64,000 bases of DNA from Eutypella sp. D-1 (GCA_023313575.1 JAJTTP010000004.1:682001-746000), one strand, 5' to 3'; positions 24,708-37,302 are shown, counted from the first letter of the stretch. Program-made: numbers and translations. The notes: a model not told the origin generated them from the sequence alone.

Positions 24708-26897
24708 ATGGATGACACGCAGCAGAAGGGAGACCTCGGCAAGCCGAGCGTCGAGATGGTGGATCAGAAGGCAGCGGTTGCCGCTTCGCTAAAACAAAAG
24801 GATGGCATTGATGAGGAGCAGGTCGTGATGTTCCAGCAGTTCATGGCCGCCGACGAGGAGTGGCATCGGCATATGGAGGGGAAGTTGTTACGGAAAGTCG
24901 ACTTTCGTCTCCTGCCAATGCTGATATTGATGTACTTGCTTAACTTTCTCGATCGCAAGTATGCCGACCTCCTCTCAATATAGCATCCTGGAGCCTTGTC
25001 ATAATAACACTCTACGTAGCAATCTTGCACAGGCGCGACTAGGAGGTTTGGAAGCAGACCTTGGCATGACTGGGACAGACTTCAACCTTGCGACTAGCAT
25101 CCTGTTTGTGGGATATCTCACGATGCAACTTCCCTCCAACATGCTGCTCACGCGTGTATCGCCCTCTATCTACCTGGGTGTGGCGATGTCAATATGGTAG
25201 GTTGTGTCCTTTCCGTATTATAACCACGTCACCTTGACCTAAGTAAACCCTATGGCCATTGTATCTATGGTAGAAATGAGATGCATAATGAGCTGACCGA
25301 TTTCCTAATTCATAGGGGTGCGCTCTCTGCAGCCCAAGCAGGAACTCATAGTTTTGGTGGTCTTATCGCCTGCCGTTTCCTTCGTAAGCAGTCTTCTATC
25401 CCATTATTCTTATCATCACCGAGCCAGAAAATGCTCGTGTTATCATCATGAATAGTACCATGCGCCTCTAATGTGTTGGATGGTGGTCTGGATCTTATTA
25501 CAATCAGTGTAGAAAGGATAGGCTAACTCTGGGTTTCGAATAACAGTCGGTGTCGCTGAAGCTCCCTTCTTTCCGGGTGCCATTTTCTTGATGTCTTCGT
25601 GGTACACGCGATCTGAACTCACGAAGAGATTGGCCTGGCTTTATGCCGGCAGCTCACTAGCAAATGCGTTTGGCGGCCTCATTGGGGCAGGCGTCTTAGG
25701 AAATTTGGATGGTGCCCATGGCCTCGGTGGCTGGTAAGTTGATATCTAAATCTGCCTGAAACGACGATTAGAATGCTAATGTTTCTCGTGTAGGCGATGT
25801 TAGTGGAACTAGAAATCCTGCTTTCGAATCAAGGCTGATTTGGTACTCTAGGGCTCTTCATCATCGAGGGTGTTATCACGGTAGGAGTCGCTATAACCGC
25901 TGCCTTCATTTTACCTGACTACCCGGGGACGACTAAGTGGCTATCTGCCGAGGAACGAGGATACGCCCAGTGGCGTTTAATTGAGGATGCCGGCGAAGCC
26001 GACTCGTCGGACGCGATGTCGATCAAGGACGGAGTTATGATGGCCCTCAAGGACCCCCGATTATACATTTTTATCCTTCTACAGCACGCCTCGCTCCTAT
26101 CGCAGACCTTCCAATACTTCTTTCCGACTATCGTGCAATCCCTTGGCTACGGGACCATCGAGACACTACTTATCACCGCGCCGGTCTGGATCGGGACGTT
26201 CCTCTGCTCGCTCGTGGTGACATGGACGTCTGCGAAGTTCCAAGACCGCAGCTTTCACATTATCGGACTAATGATCGTCTCCTTCGTTGGAAATATCATC
26301 GTAGTCTCCACGCTGAACCTGGGCGGTCGGTTTTTTGCCATGTTCCTGATGCCCATGGGAGCCGTCTCAGCGTACCAGATCATTCTCTCCTGGGTAGCGA
26401 ACAGTTTTCCCCGTCCATTGGTCAAGCGAAGTGCTGTTATTGCGATCACCAATATGATTGGAAACTGCGCCAATATCTACGGAGCCTACATGTAGGTGAG
26501 TATAATATAGAACATGTGCCGACCACTGGCCGGCCTCCATTCAAGCTCCTGAATTATGCCACGTTATACATCAGATGCTAACCCATGCGCAGTATGTTGA
26601 ACCCTTTCGTGAAATGTCCTATGTTATTGTATCAGGTGAGCATGTGAACTTAAGCGGAGAATACTAACGTTCTGCAGTCCCTCCTCTCACGGGCCTCGCT
26701 ACGTCCCGGGTGGAGCTAGCACGGCAGCAGTCGCACTTCTCGTCGCAATCCTCGCTGTGGTCATTAGATTCATCCTGTCCAGACAGAACAAGAAGCTTGC
26801 GGAACGCGACGCCGCCGAGGCAAGCGGAGAGGCCCCGGGCCATGACCAATCTGGAACCCGTGATGAGAGAGCTACTGGCTTCCGGTACATTTTGTAG
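24708..26897 (+). CDS. MFS transporter of the Dal5/Tna1 anion:cation symporter family, 515 aa
   Basis: Model: exons 24708-24958, 25020-25196, 25316-25383, 25547-25733, 25794-25798, 25852-26491, 26678-26897; introns of 61, 119, 163, 60, 53 and 186 bases. Family motifs are clear: LNFLDRNNLAQARLGGLE after TM1, LIACRFLLGVAEAPFFPGA, GGWRWLFIIEG, and PRYVPGGASTAAVALL before the last helix. About 12 membrane segments are expected at the plasma membrane. Relatives carry allantoate, nicotinate, biotin precursors or other carboxylates; the substrate here is unknown. The ATG at 24708 gives a normal 60-residue cytosolic N-terminus. Two odd points: exon 5 is only 5 nucleotides, needed to join GGW to LFIIEG, and a TAG at 26493-26495 overlaps the last donor. 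Splicing at GTAGGT (26492) avoids it; use of GTGAGT (26496) would truncate the protein at residue 443. Confidence 0.85.
25794..25798 (+). other. 5-nucleotide microexon in the transporter gene
   Basis: GCGAT lies between an acceptor (CGTGTAG) and a donor (GTTAGT). Flanking introns are 60 bases with a GCTAAT branch and 53 bases with a CTGAT branch. Including these five bases restores the family motif GGWRWLF; skipping them shifts the frame. Confidence 0.65.
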
Positions 26898-28368
26898 GCG
26901 GAAAATTACTAGGGATCTATGTTCTACTACAAAGTTAGTCATCGTTGAGGGAAATTCCCATACCGAAAGACTCTCGGGAATAGTCAGTTAATAGGATATG
27001 GAATAATTCTAATGACAGTCACGACAAGGAAAATAAATAGAATGACCGATGAAGACCGAAAATATTCAATTGATCACGCTCGTGACATAGCTTGTCTCAT
27101 GGTATTTTTGGATCATATCAAAAGACACTGTTAATACTTCACCCTTAGCTATATAGGAAAGAAGGAGCCATTGACGAACCCAACCGAAGGGGGAGAAATA
27201 TCTCAGGACTGTTACTGAAATCGGAGGAAAGGCGGAGCATCATGAAAATCCGCAGTAGGCTACCCCGTCTAGCGTCCGCCTAGGCCTACATTAGTTGAGC
27301 AAAGCCACCTAAGACAGACTGCTAACTAGTGCCCTAATTGAACCCCTATAGTGGGTCAGGGAACTACCTAAGCTGGCCAGGGTGCAGGGGACAAACTCCT
27401 GTTACCACAACCCTATGAGCCTAAATTTCTGCTCACTCTGGACACGGGTGGCTCGAATTTCACGATATAAATAATTAATCTAGCCTCACGCACGGCACAA
27501 ATAGCTTAATAGTAAACTGTGGGATCAGGGTACATTGTAAACAGGCGATAGGGAGGAAAATGAATGCTGTCCGGTGACTCTGGTCTAGCTACCGAATGCC
27601 ACTGAGCGAAGTGAGCGTTTCTGAGCGGTGTTGTGACGTACTGGTGTGTGTGAGCCTACGACATAGGTTGAGTAATAGAGCCCAGAACGCCTTACTTTAA
27701 CACGGACCCGAGATGAAATGGAAAGGCCCTGCACATCATAGAGAGCCTGCATACCGTATCCTAGCTGAAGCCCCATTGAACACCCCTTGACGTCCTAGCA
27801 TGGAAATAGGAAAGGAAATATGATTAAGATGTCAAGAAATGATGTGCCTTATCTCAATAATAGCGTTCGCTATTGCAATGTAACCTTGGCCCTAACGAAA
27901 CCGATCATCATGGTTCGCATTTGATTTAGTGAGAACAGAAAATACTCGTCGACAACCACGTCGTATCCTTAAGAAGACGTCATCTTCATGTCCAAATGGA
28001 GCAGGTTCTGGAACGCGGGGTGGTTTGGGGAGGTTAAGTCTGTTAGGCATGGAAGTTAGCTAAGGCTGGCACACGAATATTCCTAAGAAAAGGTTAATAG
28101 ACATACTTCTTAGGTAGTTAGTTTCTGCCGCCAACTCAGGCATAAGTCCGTGGTATTGGCTGGTCGGATTCGTGCTGGAAAGTCCAGTGGCAATGTAGAT
28201 GAGTCGCTCGGTGAGAGCCTAGTTGGTAACTTGATTGGGTATGTGTGGCTCGGGGCCTTGGAGCAAGAAGGCTTCGACAATAAATCGCCAGAAGAGTCGT
28301 GCACCTCGGATTAATAATACTTTTGAGTCTAGGGAATTTTTAGTAGGATTTCAGTCATCACGGAGGAG
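26898..28368. other. intergenic stretch, gene-poor, AT-richer
   Basis: No coding region, RNA gene or mobile element is recognised. The sequence becomes AT-richer than the coding parts, and open frames are short and scattered. Confidence 0.5.
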
Positions 28369-29555
28369 TCAATAATTACCCATGGCATCGGGATCTGACT
28401 GCACAAAAGCGTCCACACGGTCCCGGAAAACCTGGCACAGCTGCCCTTTCTGCAGTTCGATACTCTCCCTAGGTATGGTTTCCTGCTCGGATAGTTCGAT
28501 GAACTCCTTGACCTCGTGCTCGATCAAATTCCAGCTATCCTCAACTTGCCGAAGTCGGCCCAGTGCTTCAGCGGCCAAGGGACGAAACATGTCGTAAGCT
28601 GGCCGGGCGAGACACCTCTTCAGGAACTCGTATCTAAGATAAGCATATTGGGGGCAGTCTTGAAGAGGCATATGCTGTGATTGTCTCTGAAGATGCTCAT
28701 TCCCAGAGCCGACTTGCACAAGCTCGCCAGCGTGTCTGATTTTACCGTTGTCCTGCGGGGTAATGCATTGGGTTCCCAATCTCAGGGAATGTAGTTCAAG
28801 GGGACAAGCAATCACCCATTGGAGAGCTGTGAATGCCGCCAACTGAGGAAGGAATGGATCACTGTCAGAGTCATTAAAGTCGAGAAGGGAGGACTCGATT
28901 CCAAGCTTCAGAGCACGGGTGGGAATCCTCATGTCTACTTCACTGATCGCTCCGATTCGATACAATCCGGCAAAGACATAGTTTCGTCCAGCCTGACCCT
29001 GGATTGTCCACCCACTTTCATCCACAAGATACGCGGCAGCGTCTTTGAAGTTATCTACATATAGAAAAGAGAGCCTGTTAGCGAAGTAGACGGTCACGCC
29101 GGGTACAAGTGTTTACCTAAGGGTCTAGCGTTGAGGAACGCGTCGAGATTTGTGATGTTATGGGATATAATCTTTTCGGGATCATCTGCGCCGATGTTGA
29201 AGTGGTTGATTATTTCCTGCGTCAATTCAAATATTGCGTGTGCACACTTCGCATTCATAGGGTTCCAAACGACATAGAGCCTCAATATGCCGCTCAATGT
29301 CTCTCGGATGGCTTTGGCCAACGGCTGTCCATCACCCACCCCACCTATTTAGCTATCAGCAGAGTCATGTTTGAATTCATTACGTCGGGATTTAGACTCA
29401 CTTAGTAGCTCAATGAATTCTTCCGTGGAATCATCGACACAAGCAGCGAGCTGGTCATCCGGCAAAGATTCCTCGCGCTCATCAAAATTTAGAGGCTGGA
29501 GTATGTCCTGCGCTTCTCTCGCAAACCAACGGTCCGATAGGTCTTGAGAAGTCAT
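28369..29555 (-). CDS. DUF3632-like fungal protein of unknown function, 355 aa
   Basis: Three exons on the minus strand: 29555-29402, 29344-29117, 29054-28369. Introns are 57 and 62 bases, and the phases agree across both junctions (ELL/SGVGDGQ and NARPL/DNFKDAAAY). The ATG at 29555 gives MTSQDLSDRWFAREAQDIL. The protein is soluble, acidic and predicted helical, with no signal peptide, no membrane segment and no known catalytic motif. Conserved-looking parts are ILRLYVVWNPMNAKCAHAI, AFTALQWVIACPLE and YLRYEFLKRCLARPAYDMF. The helical layout, length and position in an accessory region resemble DUF3632 proteins, which are fungal-specific and often sit near metabolic gene clusters; this assignment is from pattern memory and is moderate at best. 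Confidence 0.7.
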
Positions 29556-32500
29556 AATTGCTCACTTCCAAAAAAAAATTAAAAGACTACGGTATTTGAA
29601 TATAGTAAAGTAAAGGGTGTGAGTGATAGGTATGAGTCCAAAGAAGACAAGTGCAGTTTGTCATAGGCAGTATCTGGAAGAGTTGAAAGCCTTCCTGATG
29701 TCGGGCGGGGGAGCTATTACTTATAAGTAGTTTTGGTACTCTCTGATTGAAGAGATGAGTTTGAGAAAGGACAGTAGGTAGGTGATGCCCACCTATCAGT
29801 TAGCGTCTCAGTGCCCAGGGTAATGAGGCGCGAGTCTATGGGTATTCCGGGAGAGCTGAATCGACCTGGGTGACGTGTTACGGCAGGGTATCGATGTGAG
29901 GATCACATGAGTCACTTTTTATACGGAATTTGCATGTAAAAGGGTGTGCACGAACGACGTAGAGTTACCACCTAATCTATTTTCAAGAAGATGGATATGC
30001 TCCGTGTCAAAGTACTTGAAGGGGATGTATAAGTGACACGGCGTCTGGCGCTATCGCTGCGAAATGATAGCTCAACTTCTATGCCGCCCAGCTAATCCAG
30101 GTTCATGCTCAATATGTCAGGAAATATTGCTTGTGCAATACTAGATATTATTTCGTGAATTCACCCACGATATTCTAGCGTAAAACCGATCATGGAGATA
30201 TTTCGGCACGCCATTAGTGTCTTACCATCAATATATTACTACGCAACGTCTAGCTGAAAGTACCGTGTACCCCATTCATAGGTTCGAATAGGATATTAAC
30301 TAATACCCAGGGCTCTTTACCTATTAAAACCTTTGGAGGTATAATCTCGAGTTGTGATCCCGACTTACGGCTGCGGTCCTGGTTCCCGCTTCATCAGGGG
30401 GGCGGCTCGGGCCGAGCCCGATTGGGGTACCCGCATGTTATTGCACGGCGATTAAGGGGGTAAGTAAGGGGAAATGGTGTTATTTCTTCCAAACTCTAAC
30501 CGTCCAAAGTGAGCCTGCTACAACTGTTCTCATAGCGGCCATACAGCGTTACCCTAAGCAATACCTAGGAGCTAGGCAACCGGGGTCCTTGCCATTACCC
30601 CTCATTGTCGCCGTTGTTACCCTAGGTAGGCTGGGACGAACAAGTAATATACTTTGATACCCATGTCGTTCGATGTGACTGGTACCAGCCATATTCATTG
30701 GTTTATCGGCCATGCCTATCATATGATGCATCTTATTAGAGACGAGATCGACGTCTATATGTCGCAGAACAATATGTGCCCGTATCATTGATTGATGGTA
30801 TTGGCCCGGGGGACCGGTATCATACTTTTACCATGTTCTGAAGATTTGGATAGGTCCAGTTGCAGCTTCAGATATAGTGGGTAGCTGCAGCGGCACCTTG
30901 CCGATATGCGTGGATATTATCAGCTGGCTGAGAATTATACTACACAGGCGAGGGTCTATCCGTGTGACAAGGAGGGGTTATGGCTTGGATATAGGATATC
31001 AGATTCAGCTAATAATTGACTAGAGTCCTTTAAGGGTGCGATACCCTCCTATCCATCTGGGAGAGGGCCGGAGGATAGGTCTGGTATTTATATACAATCG
31101 TACGAAGTACGTATTTCAAGGAAGGTGTTATATCTCCAGTCTGTTATATCCATTCTGGCGCCCGTTGGCGCCATACATTCTTGTCTCCATTCTTGGCAGC
31201 CAACAGGTCCTTGGCAGTGCCGATCCTATATGGGGATACCCCCCCGTGTGACAATCCGGGGTGGGATTACAACATTGCTGGGCATACACAAGGCTGCGGC
31301 TATTAATTATATCACGTCGTATGTGCCCAGGCTATGCAATAGACGATAAGCAGCCTGAGGTTTTGAAGCTCCGATTCGACCCATTTCGGGTGCAGATGGC
31401 CTATGAAAAGAGCGCTGCCGTGTCAGGGATCCGTACCTCAAACCTTGGCAGTTTTTGATAGGATCTTAAGGCTTTAAGGGTTTGGTAAACTCGTTTGGAG
31501 CATTACCGCTCATGAACTGATCCAAAGGTTACCCCGACTAAGAAGAGCATCCCTGGAAGCGGTTATCAATCTATCCTCCAGGTAGGCGACAGGAGATATA
31601 CGAACCAGATATAATTGTTACGACAGAAGCAAACGGTTGGAAACTCCGATCCAAAAACCTATAATGACTATAGCCTGTGCCTTCTGAGACACAAGTACGA
31701 AAAGTTACATTACAGCCTAGATATAGTCACCCTCTAGATGACTAGTTGAGAGGGGTCAGGGGCTATTCAAACATAGCCTGTTTACGTATTGACAGCAACG
31801 TGACTCCAATAGCGCTACGGGGTAGAAATCATGCAGTCTCAACTCTAGTCCTTTTACTTCCAATCGATCATATTACGGAAATGTCCTCAATACCTCAACC
31901 TTTCTCACTCCCAGTACCCTCCTCCGTCAGAGTGAGAGATAGAGGCCGGTGGCTCGAGCCTCGAGGTGAGGTAGCTTGTTGGTAGAGGCCGAATAATCAT
32001 TGACTCCTGCCCCTTCTAGGTACACACATGGCGAAGCCCGCTGTCTATAGGAAAGTCTACTTTACTGTAGCCCGCAAATAGGGCAAGCGTCGCCCCTCGC
32101 GCCCCTGTCCTATCATGACGTGACATCCTCGAAAGCTGACGTAAGTGAGAGAGTATTATCTGAGGCGAATAACCTCAAAGACTACAGTAAATACCGACGA
32201 TATCTGCTCCAAACAATCCACATATACAGAAGACATGAACGCGGAATGATCGTGTTAATAAAGTTGGAATGTCCGTTTATCAATTCACGTCGGCCACATA
32301 AGCAAGGCCTTCTGGTGAAACGCCAACTCTGGCCTGGATATAGGATAGGATAGTGAACAGGTCATCACGATCAACCGAGTTCCTTTAGGTAGGACTATTA
32401 TATAAGGGGTATGATTGGGTATTAAAGTCAGGAGGAACCTCAATCCCCAAAACCATCTAGGCATATAAGTAGGCGCATCTCTCCACCCCCCCTACTCCCC

Positions 32501-34287
32501 AAGCCGTAGTTAGTAATCCTTCTCTCCTAATACCAATATGCTTACCCCACCACATATAGACTACATCAATATTCTAACATGGTAACAGGAGTTGGTAACC
32601 TGAAAAGTGTAGTTTGTCGATGAGAGTGACGTAGTAAGGTTATCGGCATTATTAACAATAACCTCTGCATTGCCGTGCAATCGGTTGACAACGTATTCAT
32701 ATCCTAAATCGAGAAGTGACATAAGTAGCTATGGCACAGTTGCAAGAAAATCATTCACAGCATAACCTCGTCGTGGCGCGGTGAAAACGATTGATCTGTA
32801 AGTATTCGTATAATACTTCTAGACTCGATTTACCGCTCTGAGATTTGGAAAACGGGTCACAGTTGACTAACTTGTGATGCCGCCTTATCAGATTTGACTC
32901 CTTCAATAAGTAAAGAGCACTTCGGGGATGTGATGGGCGGTAGAGTGTTCTTGTATCATGCTAATAATATCTGTCTCGTTCAATAATGGTAACAGCCCAG
33001 ATCTGCGACGCACGATCAGCACAAAGGGCAATAATGCTTAAAGACTGTAAGGCATAGAAGACTTGCGGGAACATGCACATATTAGGCGGCTGGCTTTATA
33101 ATTGAACCTGTTCCGAGTGTATAACTGTTATTTATTTAAATATATAAATTATAGCATCGAAGAGATAAGTGTAGGCGATAAGTTTATCGCCTCATCACTT
33201 TGTCACGTTCGGGGCCTGTATTCTTCTCATAAATCTTCTCTATGCAGATACACACCAGGATCTATTCCTGGCCAACGCGCACCCCCAAAGAGTTTCGGCA
33301 CTTGGTAATCTATATACAAACTGCAATAACACACTTCTACTAGCCGTAGTATGCTGAAGATGCTATCCATACTGTAAGGAAAATACTAGACAAATTGGCA
33401 TTGATCGAACAAAAGGACGTGGTGACACATAGTGTGGTAAGAGATGATATATAAGCAGTAGCTTAAATTATATAGCAATGCGCCCCCGAGTATGCATCTG
33501 TACGTCCCTTTCCATTCATCTACACATCCCGTGCAACGTGGATGTGGTGCTACTTGGCAATTCACCCTATAATAATTCAACGTGCCCTTATATTAACATG
33601 TCGCATTTGGTGTAAGAGCCTCATTATGCACTCTCAACCTTATAGTTAGAATCAACGTTTGGTCTTAATAGGGAAAGATTGGGTAGTACCATAATTATAT
33701 AAATCGTTAAACTTCTATGTGCGCGGCATAGGTTCTCGTTTGCTCCGTAGTCGGCATTCATACGGAACATTCCACGGGAGTGACAACCACAAGCTGCCCA
33801 ATCAATGGCACGGAACGCCGACGAATCACACCAGGAACACGAGTTCCTTGCGCGGCATCTCAATCGTCATCGACTAATTAATAACCGGCGAGGCCCAGAG
33901 TTCGCAGAGTCTACATCCAATTTCGTTGATCAAGCTACCAAATTGGTAGGGTTGGAGAGCTTAGTCTAAATGGCGTGCTCCCGCACCATGATGATGAGAG
34001 CCGAGAAACGATTGCGTGCTCCGATCTGCCCCCTTTTGCCCGTCAAGATAAGAATGTCACACTGCATTTATATCTGATCTTCCTGAGATCTACCGGATGG
34101 TGGTGCGATTGGCTAATTATCTGCGTAGATATATCATCCCGCACAGATAATGTGACCTTACACCTTTCCTTCCCCTCCATCTTCCATCGACAAACTATAT
34201 TGAGCTACCTGACCCCCAATTCCGGTCAGCCACCCCCTTGATTGATTCCCCTCATCTTATCTTCAGAGCCTATTAAAAAGTGACATC
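29556..34287. other. 4.7 kb gene-free, partly AT-rich stretch
   Basis: No gene can be supported. The stretch has many A/T-rich patches (for example 33125-33160) and only short frames on either strand. It has the look of decayed repeat DNA, but I could not identify paired terminal repeats, a reverse transcriptase or a transposase. A GC-rich palindrome near 30404-30418 stands out from its surroundings. Confidence 0.45.
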
Positions 34288-35914
34288 ATGGCCCCTACTG
34301 CTAGCGAAGCGACACCAGTCAGCGTTGTTGAGAGTTTGAAGACATCGCGCGGGAAGGTCAACTTGGACGTCTTTCCGGATGGCCTAAAGACCACTGGTGA
34401 GATAACCGCCTCACTAACCCACCAAAACCAGACCATTTGTCGCTAAACTTCTCAGGCCAACATCCTCCGCTATATGACAAGCTGCATCCTTACAGTGACT
34501 TCCCCAAGCACATTACCGGCCCGACGGTATGGAAGGCTGAGGACTATGCGAATAACCCAGAGCGGTGGGTGCATCATTTCTCAGAGGCGGAGCTGGAGGA
34601 GCTCTCAGAGGCCGCCGACAAGTTCGTTGAATTGGGGCTGCCCTTGACGGGGATCACAAAGGAAAACTTCCCGCTGCCGAAGCTTGCACCGGCTCTGGCT
34701 ACTATGCGCCGCGAATTACTGAACGGCAAGGGATTCATTCGTAAGTCAGCGTGATAGAAGTGTGGCAGTGCTCCTTGTCTACGCCGACTTTTTTCTCCAG
34801 CGGGGTAGAGAACTACTGCTGACAACCCACGGTGCAGTGTACAAGGGTTTCCCTACCCAGAAATGGGGCAACCACAAGTCAGCCATTGCGTATATGGGCT
34901 TAGGGGCATACCTGGGTTACCTCGTAAGCCAAAACGGCAAGGGGTAAGTGTTTCCATTACTGGACGGGGTTTGGGGAAAGAAAGGCTGGCTAATTCCTAG
35001 TAGTCATCTTCTTGGCCACGTGAAGGACCTTGGAGAGGACTCGACCCAGATCGACAAGGTCCGGATATACCGAACGGTACGTACGAAGTAAAAACGAGGC
35101 CAGGGACGGGTTCTGGTAGTCATATTGCTCCGGGTGCTAACGTTATCTTGGCTGCGTGTAGAACGCCCGTCAGTTCTTCCATGCCGATGACTCGGATTTT
35201 GTCGGACTGCTCTGCCTTGCCAAGTCTGAGTTTGGGGGGGAGAGTGATGTGTGCTCGATTCACCACGTGTGGAATATCTTGCAAGCAGAGCGCCCGGATG
35301 TCGCCGAGCTCTTGACCAAGCCGATCTGGTATTTTGACCGGAAAGGCGAGGTCTCAAAGGGGGAGGAGCCATAGTAAGTCAAGCCTCCACCAGGTCTACT
35401 AAGCGAAACCTATGAAGAGAATCCTTAGATGGATATGGTGGAGAACCTTCTAACTCTGGTGTACCTTAGTATCCGCACTTCGATCTTCTACCTCGAGACC
35501 CCCGACCCGGAGAACCCTGACCGGGAACAGCGCGTGTATTGCAAGTGGGACCCGTACTTCGTGCGCAGCCTGGAGCGGTTCTCGAGCAAGGGCATCATCC
35601 CCCCGCTGTCACCGGAGCAGGAAGAGGCAATCCAGCTGCTAGAGGCCACCTGCGACCGGGTCAAGCTGCACATGATCCTCGACATCGGCGACATCCAATT
35701 CGTCTCCAACTCGCATACCCTACACGCGCGGACTGCGTACCGCGACTTCCCGCCGGACAGCGGAAAGCCCAGACGCCATCTCATGCGCCTGTGGCTGTCG
35801 GTTCCGCAAGACGAGGGCGGCTGGCGACTGCCCTTCTGGGATGCCAACGAGAAGAAGCGGGGCGGCATCCAGGTCGACGACACCCCGCCCGTCGCTAGAC
35901 TCGACGCCGATTAG
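34288..35914 (+). CDS. TauD/TfdA-family Fe(II)/2-oxoglutarate dioxygenase, 409 aa
   Basis: Six exons: 34288-34396, 34456-34740, 34838-34943, 35004-35076, 35162-35373, 35470-35914; introns 59-97 bases, several with CTAAC branch sites, and all phases agree. The iron site is readable: H198-A-D200 in RQFFHADDSDF and the distal H347 in SHTLHARTAYRD, followed by the 2-oxoglutarate-binding arginine region RRHLMRLWLS. Other landmarks are HITGPTVWKAEDY near residue 50 and PTQKWGNHKSA near residue 145. The last acceptor (35468-35469) was chosen because it joins KGEEP to YIRTSIFYLE; the earlier AG at 35426-35427 would create a stop. Family members hydroxylate taurine, sulfonates, aryloxyalkanoates or related acids. 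No transit or signal peptide is seen, so it is probably cytosolic. The substrate is unknown; the GMC oxidase gene follows on the same strand. Confidence 0.92.
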
Positions 35915-37302
35915 TGGCTCAACTTTTGGCGTATGCTCAGTTACGAATGATCTCCTAAATGTAGCTCATGTTTTACTGCTTTTAATTGAGACAAGACCGT
36001 GTTATGAAAAGAATGTTTCCCCGATAGTTAGAATGTTATATCAAACTCTTTAGCTCTTGCAAGTCAAGTTGCAACTGGCTATGGAGTCGTCGCAGTGTTC
36101 GGCCCCGTTCTTTTCGGCTATAGCAAGCGGCCAGAAATCCAGTAGTCCGTACACAGCCACAGCGTTCGAGGATGTTAAGCCCCTTCTTGAGTGTCTAAGG
36201 ATCTCAAATTCTAGCCAAGTCAGGTTTGATGGCCTGTCCTGGAATCCTACTTCGAAGATAGCCTTTTCCACAAGTGTTTTCAGTTTGGCTTCTGGGAGTC
36301 AGTGTAGAAATCAGGCTTTCTACTCATCTAAAGCTAGGTGCTTCACCCACAAAGCTATCCGCAGTCATAGCAAGTGATTGTGAGGCATTTGAAAGGGTTG
36401 ACATTTCTAGTTGATCCTTTTATAGTCATCCAAATTTGACACTCAATCGCATCACTTGCTGATCTTTCCCACTGAGGCCTTCATGGCCCACGGGATTGAA
36501 ACGCGTCGGTGGCATATGTCAGAACTAAACTACAATAAGGAGTAAGTGGACTCATGCAAGCTTGGACCTATCGAGAATTCGAAAATGTGAAGTTTGTCTG
36601 GCTTCCTGGAAACGATGCCGAGAACCGAGCAGACCCTAGCCGCCCTACATGGTGCCATGCTTCGGCCGAAGATGCCACGCATGCGCGCGGACAGCGAGTA
36701 GAAACGCATTTACTTGATGCAGCTATGGGCTATGTAAGACTAGAAAGTGCATCGTGGCACGAATAAACTGGAAGATTCGAGGGCTTAGTTGATCTTGTCA
36801 AAAAAGGATTATCATCTTCCCAATGGTTTGGTGGGCGCAGCAGTTCCTTCCCTCAATTTCCACGCGGTGATGGTGTTGTAAATCCCCCTTGCCTGATAAA
36901 GTATATTAAATGTACGTAGATGTGATAGCGGTAAGTAGATACGAGTTGACCAATCGACGTCTTATTCTCATCGGTGCGATCAACTTCGGGATGTGTGGTG
37001 GTATGGTACGGTGATTGAAGCTGGTGATGCTATTGAAAATTACCGGATTCGGATGATCTTTAAGTAAGGGGGTGAGAAAAGGGAGAGAGAAGGATGCGCG
37101 TCCATGGACGTGACCCACACATATCGCATACTCAAATACTATCTATAATATACGATTGGTATCTATAAAAGGCGGGTAAGTTTCCCAAGTGTAATCTCTC
37201 TCACGTCAGCAGTCCAACTTTTCTAGTACTTCTAACACTCTTTTTCCTAGTGCCACTTCGCATTGAAACTACCAGTAACAAGAGTATCTAGATTCGCTAA
37301 CA
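35915..37302. other. intergenic between dioxygenase and GMC oxidase genes
   Basis: 1.39 kb without a supportable gene. A weak open patch at 36057-36377 can be read on either strand but shows no known motif. The right end holds a TATA box and leader for the oxidase gene. Confidence 0.5.
37164..37170 (+). promoter_or_regulatory. candidate TATA box of the GMC oxidase gene
   Basis: TATAAAA stands 133-139 bases before the ATG at 37303 and is followed by a pyrimidine-rich leader, a typical strong fungal promoter layout. Confidence 0.55.

Noticed and set aside
26578..26637. Possible extra exon between acceptor at 26592 and donor at 26636 in the transporter gene
   Set aside because: Including it puts the final exon in the wrong frame and loses PRYVPGG; direct joining of 26491 to 26678 keeps it.
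30549..30788. Minus-strand frame faintly recalling a retroelement aspartic protease region
   Set aside because: The DTG/DSG core is absent and no reverse transcriptase or integrase remains nearby.
29872..31640. TGTTACGG- and TGTGACAA-like starts that resemble fungal LTR ends (about 29876, 31248, 31617)
   Set aside because: No direct repeat partner, primer-binding site or target duplication could be found by eye.
36057..36377. Open patch readable on both strands between the dioxygenase and oxidase genes
   Set aside because: About 100 codons without motif, no consistent start or intron, and no clear strand preference.
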